From Mycolicibacterium sp. HK-90 (GTDB taxonomy: Bacteria > Actinomycetota > Actinomycetes > Mycobacteriales > Mycobacteriaceae), in assembly GCF_030486405.1 (NCBI RefSeq), contig NZ_CP129613.1:1116001-1180000 (forward strand): a DNA stretch of 64,000 nt, read 5' to 3'. The position numbers and the translations under genes were made by a program. Position 1 is the stretch's first letter, and the number at the start of each line of letters is the position of its first letter. Below the pieces are notes generated by a model. It was not told the origin of the DNA. It ran no database searches and saw only the letters and a list, made by a program, of their open reading frames with translations. Shown piece by piece: positions 7,573 through 15,257 of the stretch.

Positions 7573-8639
7573 TTCAGACCTCCAGACAAGAACCCTTCCA
7601 AGGCCACGTCCCCGGTGATCGGGGTGCCGTTCACGATCAACCCACCGGTGAGCAGCTTGTCGATGGTTCCCGGAATGTCCAGGGCGCCATCGAACATCAG
7701 ATAGTCGCCGTGCACGGAGCTACCGAACTTCTCCAGGAAGGTGTTCATCGAGGTGAGCATCCCGCCCAGCCGGTCGTTGAAGGTACTCATCATCCCGACC
7801 ACGGTGCCGGCGTCGGTCACCATGGTGTTCAGGTCGGTGGATGCGAGCACGCTGTTGGCGGTGGCGGCCAGCGCGGTGGTCGAGGAGAACAGGGTCTGCA
7901 GTTTGGCGCGCTGCACATCGAGCATCGCCACCACTTTGGGTACCGCATCCAGGTATCCGGCCACGGTCCTGTGCTCGCGGTCGAACTGCCCGGTGATGTT
8001 GGCGGCCAGGCTCATCGCCTGATCGAATTCGCCCTGGTGCTCGGAGGCCTTGGCGGCCAGCAGTGACATCGAGTCGATCAGCCCGCGGACCTTGTCGGCC
8101 CGCCCGCCGAACGCCTTGTCCAGCTCGGTGACGATGGTGGCCAGCTGATCGACGCCGCTGCGCGACAGCAGGGCACCGAAGGTGGCCAGCGCGCTCTCGA
8201 TCTGCGGACCGAGCTCGGTGTGGCTGGGTGGGATCACGTCACCGTCACGCAACGCGCGCTCGGGTGCCTGCCGGGCACTGCTGAGTCGCACGAACGGATT
8301 GCCAAGCGCCGACGGCAATTCCACGCTCGCCACGGTTCCGGAATCCAGCCCGTCGGCGTCGGCCAGGCTCAGTTGGACCGACGCGCCCGAGGCGTCCAGG
8401 GCCATCCCGCTGACCCGGCCCACCACCTTCTGCCCGTTGCGGACGTCCGCGCCGATGGTGATGCCGTCGGCGGTCGGCAGCACCACCGTCACCGCCATGG
8501 TGTCACCGGGCGACGTCCGGCCCAGGGGAAGATCCTGAATGCCGGTCTGAAAAACGGTGTCGCCCAATGCCCATACGTTCGCGGCGGCCACCACCACCGC
8601 ACAGCCGGTGGCCACACCGGTCAGGGATCTACGCATCAC
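7569..8639 (-). CDS. mceE: MceE-type substrate-binding protein, operon 1, without a clear lipobox
   Basis: 356 residues with an N-terminal hydrophobic segment, an MlaD domain (about residues 40-120) and helical repeats up to a short C-terminus. In most mce operons this fifth position is a lipoprotein (LprK-like). Here the only early Cys (VATGC, residue 13) comes before, not after, the hydrophobic stretch AVVVAAANVWALG, so lipidation looks unlikely. The start is GTG 8639 or the adjacent ATG 8636, preceded by GAGGTGAAC. The gap from mceD is 3 bases and the overlap with mceF 4 bases. MceE of operon 2 keeps a normal lipobox, so the two importers differ in how this subunit is anchored. Confidence 0.88.
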   Translation of the reverse strand: MMRRSLTGVATGCAVVVAAANVWALGDTVFQTGIQDLPLGRTSPGDTMAVTVVLPTADGITIGADVRNGQKVVGRVSGMALDASGASVQLSLADADGLDSGTVASVELPSALGNPFVRLSSARQAPERALRDGDVIPPSHTELGPQIESALATFGALLSRSGVDQLATIVTELDKAFGGRADKVRGLIDSMSLLAAKASEHQGEFDQAMSLAANITGQFDREHRTVAGYLDAVPKVVAMLDVQRAKLQTLFSSTTALAATANSVLASTDLNTMVTDAGTVVGMMSTFNDRLGGMLTSMNTFLEKFGSSVHGDYLMFDGALDIPGTIDKLLTGGLIVNGTPITGDVALEGFLSGGLN

Positions 8640-8642
8640 CGT

Positions 8643-9746
8643 TCACCTCGGGTACTTCGGGTTCGGGGCCGGGGCGGTGCCGGTCACCGCGGACACGATG
8701 CCCAGCGGGTCCGAACGGCTGATCGGGTAGGAGATCGGGTTGGTGATCCCGGCGCCCACGCACATCGGCAGCATGGTGCGGTCGCAGAAGTTCTGGGCCG
8801 CGGCGAACTGGGTCAGCACGGTGGAGACGTTGAGCCGGATCCGGCCGCGCCGGTCGGGGCCGATGGTGTTGGACAGGTTCTGCATCATCAGCGGGACCAG
8901 GTCCATGAACTCGGCCAGCTCCGGTTGCTTGGTGGTCAGCACGTCACCGACAGCGTTCAGGTTGGCCGCGATGGTGCCGAGATCGTCGCCGTGCTGGGCG
9001 ACGAAGGTGTCGACCTGATCGAGCACCACCTTGAGATCGGCCATCGGCGCGGCGATGTCGACGCCTGCGTCGGCCCAGCTGCCGCCGACGTGGCCGAGTT
9101 CGTCGACCATCTGATTCAGCGACACCTGACGCTGGTTGAACGCGGCCATCAGCGTGCTGAGGTTGTCCACCACCGCGCCGATGTCCTCGGCCCGCGCGCC
9201 AAGCACCCCGCTGGCCGCACTGAGGTTGCGCATCGCGGAGTTGAACAGCTTGCCCTGGTCGCGCCATTGGTCGGCGCCGCGCGACAGCACCGCGCCGAGG
9301 TCGCCCTGCTCGGGGCCGATCGCCGAGGTCAGTGTGCTCAGGCTGCCCAGCATGCTGTCGAACGTGATCGGGGAGTGGCTGCGGTCGGCTCCGATCACAT
9401 GCCCGTCGGCCAGGGTGGGCCCCGAACCGCTGTAGGTCGGGCCGAGTTCGACGCTGCGGTCGCTGATCAGTGCCGGGCTCACCACGTAGGCGTCGGGTTC
9501 GGCGGGTAGCGCGACGTCATCGGGCAGCGTCATGGTGACGCGCACGGTGGTGCCCTGCGGCGTCACCGCGGTGACCCGCCCGACCGGCACCCCGAGCACG
9601 GTCACCTTGCTCCCCGGGTAGATGCCGTTGATGTAGCCGAAATCGGCGTGCACGGTGCGGGCCCGGTCGGTGCGGCCGAACACGTACCAGCCGCCGGCGC
9701 CCAGACACAGGGCGACGATGAGCATCATCGAGATCCGGCGTCTCAT
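8643..9746 (-). CDS. mceD: MceD-type substrate-binding protein, operon 1
   Basis: 367 residues. The N-terminal anchor (ISMMLIVALCLGAGGWYVF) is followed by an MlaD domain with NGIYPGSKVTVLGVPVGRVT and the typical LISDRSVELGPTY, then a helical region of coiled-coil character (QRQVSLNQMVDELGHVGGSW, AEFMDLVPLMMQNL). The C-terminus has two Cys (NFCDRTMLPMCVG), a usual mark of MceD proteins, and a short polar tail. ATG 9746 overlaps the mceC stop (ATGA). It is one of six non-identical subunits expected in the lipid tunnel. No regulation can be read at this internal position in the operon. Confidence 0.92.
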   Translation of the reverse strand: MRRRISMMLIVALCLGAGGWYVFGRTDRARTVHADFGYINGIYPGSKVTVLGVPVGRVTAVTPQGTTVRVTMTLPDDVALPAEPDAYVVSPALISDRSVELGPTYSGSGPTLADGHVIGADRSHSPITFDSMLGSLSTLTSAIGPEQGDLGAVLSRGADQWRDQGKLFNSAMRNLSAASGVLGARAEDIGAVVDNLSTLMAAFNQRQVSLNQMVDELGHVGGSWADAGVDIAAPMADLKVVLDQVDTFVAQHGDDLGTIAANLNAVGDVLTTKQPELAEFMDLVPLMMQNLSNTIGPDRRGRIRLNVSTVLTQFAAAQNFCDRTMLPMCVGAGITNPISYPISRSDPLGIVSAVTGTAPAPNPKYPR

Positions 9747-10801
9747 CGGCACTCCCGCTGAACGTTGAGGAAGCACAACAGGTTGTCGGGCATCACGACC
9801 GACGGCGAGTTGACGTCGGCCCAGTTGCCGTTGCCGGTGGCGTTGGTGACCGCGCGGATCGCCGGGGGCATCTTCTGCAGGGTCTGGTCGATCTTGTCCA
9901 CGTTGGCTTTCAGGGTTCCGGTGACCGCGGTGAGGCCGGTGATCAAGCTGCCGAAGTCGGCCTGCTTCTCGGTGTAGATCGTGGCCAGCTGCCGCATGAT
10001 CGCGGTCAGGTTGTGCACGATGTCGGTCAACGCCTGGCGGCGCGCGGCCAGTGACGTCACGATGTACTGTGCGTTGGCCGCGGTGTCGGCCAGTGAATCC
10101 GTCTGGTGGGACAGCATTTCGGCCATCTGCCGGCTGATCCGCAGGATCTCGTCGATCTTGTCGCCGTTGCCGGCGAACGCCGAGCTCGCCGCGCTGATCC
10201 CGGTCAGCGCCTGGCCGAGCTCGGTGCTGTTGCCGGGCATGGTTTCGACCAGGGTGTTCATCATCGCCGTCAACGGCTGCGGGTCGAGGTGCTCGGCGGT
10301 GTCGGCGGCCTTGCGTCCCACCTCGTCGAGGCTGTACGGAACGGTGGTGCGCGACAACGGAATGACGTTGGAGTCCAATCCGTTGACGGTCCCCGCCGGC
10401 ATCACGTCGAGGAACCTTTTACCCAGCACGGTCCGCAGCCGCACGGTCACCGTGGTGCGATTGCCAAGGGCCTGGGCCTTGTCCAGCCGGAACCCGACCC
10501 GCACCCGGTCCACGGCCAGCGCCACGTCTTCCACCCGCCCGGCCGGTACCCCCGCGACGTACACCGGGTCGCCGCCGGTCAGCCCGCTGGCATTGGCCAG
10601 CTCCGCGACATACGCGTTGGTCCGCACGTGGTAGACCGCGCGCGGAATCCCGATGGAGACGACCATGATGGCCACCAGGGTGATGGTCCCGATCATGCCC
10701 AGCGCCAGGGGGATTGACGGGTTGTGCTTGCGCTGGTCTTTGATGAAGAGAAAGATCACCGCGCCGACGAAGAGGTCGATCAGTTTGACGAGGAACATCA
10801 T
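9743..10801 (-). CDS. mceC: MceC-type substrate-binding protein, operon 1
   Basis: 352 residues. It has a longer cytosolic N-terminus than its neighbours (a first hydrophobic stretch LIDLFVGAVIFLFI, then a basic linker and the anchor IGTITLVAIMVVSIGI), then an MlaD domain (NASGLTGGDPVYVAGVPAGR, TTVTVRLRTVLGKRFLDV) and a helical needle region ending in NLLCFLNVQRECR. Short MceC proteins without a Pro-rich tail occur in several mycobacterial mce operons. Two consecutive ATG codons (10801 and 10798) can start it; it directly abuts the mceB stop codon and overlaps mceD by 4 bases. Confidence 0.9.
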   Translation of the reverse strand: MMFLVKLIDLFVGAVIFLFIKDQRKHNPSIPLALGMIGTITLVAIMVVSIGIPRAVYHVRTNAYVAELANASGLTGGDPVYVAGVPAGRVEDVALAVDRVRVGFRLDKAQALGNRTTVTVRLRTVLGKRFLDVMPAGTVNGLDSNVIPLSRTTVPYSLDEVGRKAADTAEHLDPQPLTAMMNTLVETMPGNSTELGQALTGISAASSAFAGNGDKIDEILRISRQMAEMLSHQTDSLADTAANAQYIVTSLAARRQALTDIVHNLTAIMRQLATIYTEKQADFGSLITGLTAVTGTLKANVDKIDQTLQKMPPAIRAVTNATGNGNWADVNSPSVVMPDNLLCFLNVQRECR

Positions 10802-11854
10802 CTACCGGCACACCTCGGAATGTCTGTTGCCGAAGATGTTGGCTTCGTGGCTGCGGATCTTGAGGGTGAAGTTGCAGAGGTACAGGCTGACGAACCCGCC
10901 GTAGCTCGAGGTCCGGTTGATCGCGTCGCCGAATTCCGGCAGCCGGGCCAGCAGCGTGGTGAACTCCTCGGTGTTGGGCTGCCAGGTCTGCAACATGGCG
11001 TTCAGGTTGGTGATGGTGTCTCCGTAGGCCGCGCTGGAGTTGTTGACGGTGTTGGCCAGGGTGGCCAGGACGGCGTTGCCCTCGTCGATGAGCAACTCGA
11101 ACTGCCGGTCGCCGGAGGTCACCGCCGCGCTGAGCCGGTTGAGACCGGCAAGCATCTGTTCCAGTTGGGGTTGACGGGTGTGCATGGTCTGCATCAGCGT
11201 CGACAGGTTGTCGATCAACTGGGTGAACACACCCGCGTTGTCGCTCAAAGATGAAGTCATCGCCGCGATCTGGGTGAGCAGCGTGGTCAGGGTTTGGGCC
11301 TGGCCACTGAACGTCTCGACGAATCCGCGGGTCAGCGTGTTGACCTGCTCGGGGGCCAGCGCATCGAACAGCGGCTTGAACCCGTTGAGCAGCGCGGTGA
11401 GATCCACCGCCGGTGAGGTCTGGGCCAGCGGGATGACGCCGCCGGCGGCCAGCCTGGCCGGCGGTTCGTCGGTGGAGACGTCCATGATGGCGCCGCCCGG
11501 ATCGGAGAGCGCGACATAGCGGGCGCCGAGCATGTCGCCGTACCGGACCGCGGCGGTGACGTTGCTGGTCAGGGTGAAGTCGGAGTTGACCTCGATGTCG
11601 ACGTCGGCCCGGCTGGTGCCGTCCGGGTTGGGGGCGAACCGGATCGAATCCACCCGTCCGATCCGAATGCCGTTCATGGTCACCGGGTTTCCGACGTTGA
11701 GGCCTTCGACGCTGGTGAACTGGGCTTGATAGGTGACCGTGTTGCCGCGCACCGGGACCGACAGGGTGTTGATCACCAGCACCGCGCTGAGCACCCCGGC
11801 CGTGCTGAAGGCGCCCAGCTTGGCCCACGATTGCCATCGTCTGTTCCGGTTCAT
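10802..11854 (-). CDS. mceB: MceB-type substrate-binding protein, operon 1
   Basis: 350 residues. The N-terminal anchor (LGAFSTAGVLSAVLVINTL) is followed by an MlaD domain (VEGLNVGNPVTMNGIRIGRV, NVTAAVRYGDMLGARYVALS) and a long helical region (DLTALLNGFKPLFDALAPEQVN, TRQPQLEQMLAGLNRL). The C-terminus LYLCNFTLKIRSHEANIFGN is a strong MceB signature. ATG 11854 gives an ATGA overlap with the mceA stop; longer in-frame starts inside mceA are ignored because the anchor would then not be N-terminal. It belongs to the six-subunit lipid importer of operon 1. Confidence 0.92.
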   Translation of the reverse strand: MNRNRRWQSWAKLGAFSTAGVLSAVLVINTLSVPVRGNTVTYQAQFTSVEGLNVGNPVTMNGIRIGRVDSIRFAPNPDGTSRADVDIEVNSDFTLTSNVTAAVRYGDMLGARYVALSDPGGAIMDVSTDEPPARLAAGGVIPLAQTSPAVDLTALLNGFKPLFDALAPEQVNTLTRGFVETFSGQAQTLTTLLTQIAAMTSSLSDNAGVFTQLIDNLSTLMQTMHTRQPQLEQMLAGLNRLSAAVTSGDRQFELLIDEGNAVLATLANTVNNSSAAYGDTITNLNAMLQTWQPNTEEFTTLLARLPEFGDAINRTSSYGGFVSLYLCNFTLKIRSHEANIFGNRHSEVCR

Positions 11855-13284
11855 GACACCTGCACTTCCGTGCCGCGCACCAGCGGACCGAGCATGAGCA
11901 CGGTGGCGATGTTCGGTTGCGTCGAGGGGCCACCGGCCGGGGGCACCAGTTCGTCCTGCAACACGGCCAGGGCGTGGGCCTGCCCGTCGGCGTCGACGAC
12001 GGCCGAGGCGGGGGCGACCACCGGCGGCGCCGGTTCCGTCGGAACTGCCTCGGCGGGAAGCGGTTCGGTGGGCACCGGTGCGGACTGTGGCAGTCCCGGC
12101 CCGGGCGGCAGGGACGAGTGCGTGGGCAGGTGGGGTGCCGGCGGGGTGAACGGCGTGACGGGCAGGTCGGCGGCCGGCCAGGCCAGCACGTCGGCCGGTT
12201 GCGGCGGCACCACGCCGGAGGGGGCGGATTCGGCGCACCGGGCACCCTGCGTGGCGCCGTAGACCGGGCAGTCCTGCAGTGAGTAGGGCATCGGACCGGC
12301 GAAGGTCGCCACCGCGGTGATGTTGAACTTGCCCGTCGCGAACACCTTGGCGCCGGCCTCACCGAAGGACTGCGCGCCGGCCAGGGTGTCGACCAGGCCG
12401 AGCGGCTGGGCGGCAGTGGTCGCCATGATCTTGCCCGCCGAGTCGACGACCGTGATCAGCTGTTCGCGGTGATCCGACAGGAACGAGGTGAGTACCGAGG
12501 AGAACCGGGCGAATCCATCCAGGGCCGAGGCGAACTTCGTCTGGTCGGCGACCATCCGGTCCGACACCGACGTGGCGGCCGACAGGGTGGAGAGGATGTC
12601 CGGTGTCGCGGTGTTCAGCGAGGCCATCACGTCCCGGAACTGCGGTGTGGTGTCCAGGAATCGGACCAGCGTCGGAGTCAGCACCGCGGCGCTGGCGCTC
12701 AGGTTGTCGATCGTGGTGCCCAACTGTTCGCCGCGGTTGCGCAGCGATTGGCTGATCGCGGTCAGGGCTGTCTGCATGCGCTCGGGTTTGATCTGCGAGA
12801 ACAGCTCGACGATCTTGGTGAACACGTCGTAGAGGGCCATCGCGTCGGGGCTGTCGTCGATCGCCACCGTGTCACCGGGTTTCAGCCCCGTCGTCGACCG
12901 GTTGCCTTGGGCGTCAACGAGTTGCAGGTAGATGTCGCCGAAAAAGGTGCGCGGCACGATCCGCGCGACGGCCGAGGACGGGATGACGCCGAGGCTGTCG
13001 GGTTCGATCGCCAGCCGGACCCGGGACGTGTGGGTGCCCGATTCGATCTCGGCGATGCGCCCGACGTTGACGCCGTGGTAGCGCACGGGAGAGCCGCCGG
13101 TGATGAGCCCGGCCGAGACCGGGACCCCGACGAACACGTCGGCGCTGCGTTCCAGGTGGCCCGATGCCCGGGCCACCAGCACGGCCGCGACGGCCATCGC
13201 CACGGCTGCGGCGGCCAGGCCACGTAGAGCCAGGCGGGCCTGGCTCGGCTCACCGCGTCGGCGTAATCTTCTCGGCGCGTTCAC
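11851..13284 (-). CDS. mceA: MceA-type substrate-binding protein, operon 1
   Basis: 477 residues. A basic N-terminus and membrane anchor (LRGLAAAAVAMAVAAVLVAR) precede the MlaD domain (SAGLITGGSPVRYHGVNVGRI, IVPRTFFGDIYLQLVD), a helical needle region, a Cys pair near residue 325 (LQDCPVYGATQGARCAES) and a Pro/Ala-rich tail of more than 100 residues that may span outer cell-wall layers. In mycobacteria mceA is the first of the six mce genes, as here. The start is GTG 13284, overlapping the yrbEB stop in GTGA. Lipid substrate cannot be deduced from sequence; known mycobacterial systems import fatty acids or cholesterol. Confidence 0.92.
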   Translation of the reverse strand: MNAPRRLRRRGEPSQARLALRGLAAAAVAMAVAAVLVARASGHLERSADVFVGVPVSAGLITGGSPVRYHGVNVGRIAEIESGTHTSRVRLAIEPDSLGVIPSSAVARIVPRTFFGDIYLQLVDAQGNRSTTGLKPGDTVAIDDSPDAMALYDVFTKIVELFSQIKPERMQTALTAISQSLRNRGEQLGTTIDNLSASAAVLTPTLVRFLDTTPQFRDVMASLNTATPDILSTLSAATSVSDRMVADQTKFASALDGFARFSSVLTSFLSDHREQLITVVDSAGKIMATTAAQPLGLVDTLAGAQSFGEAGAKVFATGKFNITAVATFAGPMPYSLQDCPVYGATQGARCAESAPSGVVPPQPADVLAWPAADLPVTPFTPPAPHLPTHSSLPPGPGLPQSAPVPTEPLPAEAVPTEPAPPVVAPASAVVDADGQAHALAVLQDELVPPAGGPSTQPNIATVLMLGPLVRGTEVQVS

Positions 13285-14138
13285 ATTCCCATCCCCGGGA
13301 TCTCGGGCACCAGGCCCCACAGCGCGAAGGTGAGCAGCACGTCGAGGATGCTGACCGCGAGGATCGCGGTGCGCAGCGCCCGGCCGGCGGCCTGGCCCAC
13401 CCCGGCCGGTCCGCCGGAGGCGAAGTAGCCGTAGGTGCAGTGCACGAGCGCCACCACGATCGCGAACACGATCGCCTTGATGCCCGAGTAGAGCAGGTCC
13501 TGCGGGCCGAGAGCCAGATGGAAGAAATAGTCATACGTGCCAGGGGAGGCGCCGTTGAAGATCACCACCACGGTGCGGGTGGACAGGTAGCTGGCCAGCA
13601 GCCCGATCATGTAGATCGGGATGACGCACACCACCGAGGCCAGCACCCGCGTGCCGACCAGGTAGGGGATGGAGCGCAGCGCCATCGCGTCGAGCGCGTC
13701 GATCTCGTCGGAGATCCGCATCGCCCCGATCTGGGCGGTGAAGCCCGTTCCGACCTTGGCGGCCAATGCGATTGCCACCACCACCGGGGCCAGCTCGCGG
13801 GTGTTCGCGATCGCGGCGAGCATGCCCGAGAGCGTGTTCATCCCGACCAGGTCCAGGCCGCGCTGGGTCTCGACGCCCAGCATCATGGCCGCGGCCAGCG
13901 ACATGGCGAACACGATGCCGATGGTTCCGCCGCCCGACAGCAGCGAACTGGTGCCGAACGTGACCTCGCCGATCTGGCTCAGGGTGTGCTTGCGATACCG
14001 CACCAGGGCGTACGGCAGTGATCCGATGACCTTGGCGTAGAACGTGACATGTTGGCCGGCCACGGCCAGCGCGTCGTACCCGGCCAGCGCGGGCCTCGAA
14101 ACCCGGTGCAGGGCGGCGCTGCTGGTGATCGCGGTCAT
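13281..14138 (-). CDS. yrbEB: YrbEB permease subunit, mce operon 1
   Basis: 285-residue MlaE-family integral membrane permease. With YrbEA it should form the heterodimeric membrane core of the ABC-type lipid importer; the ATPase (MceG) is encoded elsewhere and is not in this window. Visible family motifs are FGTSSLLSGGGTIGIVFAM, NTRELAPVVVAIALAAKVG, the conserved coupling run AQIGAMRISDEIDALDAMAL and PYLVGTRVLASVVCVIPIYM, with about five to six hydrophobic helices. The start ATG 14138 overlaps the yrbEA stop (ATGA); a much longer in-frame upstream extension shows no family similarity and is ignored. Confidence 0.95.
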   Translation of the reverse strand: MTAITSSAALHRVSRPALAGYDALAVAGQHVTFYAKVIGSLPYALVRYRKHTLSQIGEVTFGTSSLLSGGGTIGIVFAMSLAAAMMLGVETQRGLDLVGMNTLSGMLAAIANTRELAPVVVAIALAAKVGTGFTAQIGAMRISDEIDALDAMALRSIPYLVGTRVLASVVCVIPIYMIGLLASYLSTRTVVVIFNGASPGTYDYFFHLALGPQDLLYSGIKAIVFAIVVALVHCTYGYFASGGPAGVGQAAGRALRTAILAVSILDVLLTFALWGLVPEIPGMGM

Positions 14139-14947
14139 CGGTAGCTGCCCACGGCCGGCACCACGACGGTGTAGAGCGCCGACATGGTGGTGTTGAGGAT
14201 GAACACCAGCGCGAAGGCCAGCACCACCGCCTCGTTCACCGAGTTGGCCACGCCGCCCGCGCCGCCCTTGGTGTGCAGGCCCTTGAAGGTGGCCACCAGG
14301 GTGGCGGTCAGCCCGAACACCGCCGACTTGATCAGGGCCATCACGAAATCCGACACCTGCCCGTACTGGCTGAACGTGGCCAGAAACGTTCCGGCGGGTA
14401 GGTGTTGCACGCTGATGTGGTACAGGTAGCAGGCCATCACGCCGCCGAAGGTGACGATCGAGCACAGCGCCAGGGCCACGATGACGGCGGCGACCAGTCG
14501 CGGGGCGACGAGGCGCTCGATCACGTCGAGGCCCATCACCTCCATGGCGTCGATCTCCTCGCGGATGGTGCGCGATCCGAGGTCTGTGCAGATCGCCGAG
14601 CCGGCCACCCCGGCCATCATCAAGGCGCACACCAGGGCCGCAGCCTGGCCGACGATGATGAACGCCACGACCGCACCCGAGTAACCGCCGGCGCCGATGC
14701 GCCCGGCGAGCTCACCGACCGACACCGCGATGAACACCCCGATCGGCATCATCAGCAGCAGGGCCGGCCCGGTGCACACCCGGCCGATGAACAGGGTCTG
14801 GGCCACGACCTCGTCGAGTACCAGCCGCCTGCGGACCATCGCGGTGACGACGCTGACGAGTGCCTGCACCGAGAAGCCGAGCACGTAGCCGCCCTGGACC
14901 AGGACATCCCGCACGGGGCCCTTGGGCGCCGGTAGCTCGTAGGTCAT
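14135..14947 (-). CDS. yrbEA: YrbEA permease subunit, mce operon 1
   Basis: 270-residue MlaE-family permease, first gene of mce operon 1. It contains AQTLFIGRVCTGPALLLMMP, AGVAGSAICTDLGSRTIREE followed by IDAMEVMGLDVIERLVAPRL, and CYLYHISVQHLPAGTF; the charged EEIDAMEVMG loop is the usual contact to the ATPase. Start ATG 14947 is supported by GGAAGGAAG just upstream, and by the loss of any hydrophobic pattern in the upstream extension. The order yrbEA-yrbEB-mceA-B-C-D-E-F-associated gene is complete and tightly overlapping, so all nine genes should be one transcript starting in the 310-base region to the right. Confidence 0.95.
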   Translation of the reverse strand: MTYELPAPKGPVRDVLVQGGYVLGFSVQALVSVVTAMVRRRLVLDEVVAQTLFIGRVCTGPALLLMMPIGVFIAVSVGELAGRIGAGGYSGAVVAFIIVGQAAALVCALMMAGVAGSAICTDLGSRTIREEIDAMEVMGLDVIERLVAPRLVAAVIVALALCSIVTFGGVMACYLYHISVQHLPAGTFLATFSQYGQVSDFVMALIKSAVFGLTATLVATFKGLHTKGGAGGVANSVNEAVVLAFALVFILNTTMSALYTVVVPAVGSYR

Positions 14948-15257
14948 CGACTTCCTTCCGCGATGTCGTGGCATGCGCGGGGCCGCCGGTGAGCACCGGC
15001 GGTGCGGAGCACCGTTTCGACCCCCCGGTCGCCTGTGGAGCATGTCACATTTGGTGACGCCATCGCAAGAATTAAGTGAATGGCCATTCTCGAGTGCCAG
15101 GACCATGTCTGTGGAGGTCTGAAAGGTCGAGTGCGGGAGTTTGTGATGGCGTGATCGCGTTGCCTCGACTGAGGTCGCATCGGCGTGTCGGCCGCGTCCG
15201 GGAATGAATCAGCATTAACTTAACGGCCACAGGGTTGCCGAGCTGAGGGGTGTCGGT
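14948..15257. promoter_or_regulatory. Divergent regulatory region of mce operon 1 and the FAD oxidoreductase gene
   Basis: 310 bases without a gene. Three symmetric elements are visible: GAATGGCCATTC (15078-15089), a perfect 12-base palindrome; GTCACATTTGGTGAC (15044-15058), 5-base arms around a 5-base centre; and CCGCCGGT/ACCGGCGG (14983-15002), a GC hairpin about 36 bases before the yrbEA start that would form in the mRNA leader. The first two could be repressor operators. No regulator gene lies beside them, unlike the mce1 and mce3 operons of M. tuberculosis. Confidence 0.45.
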
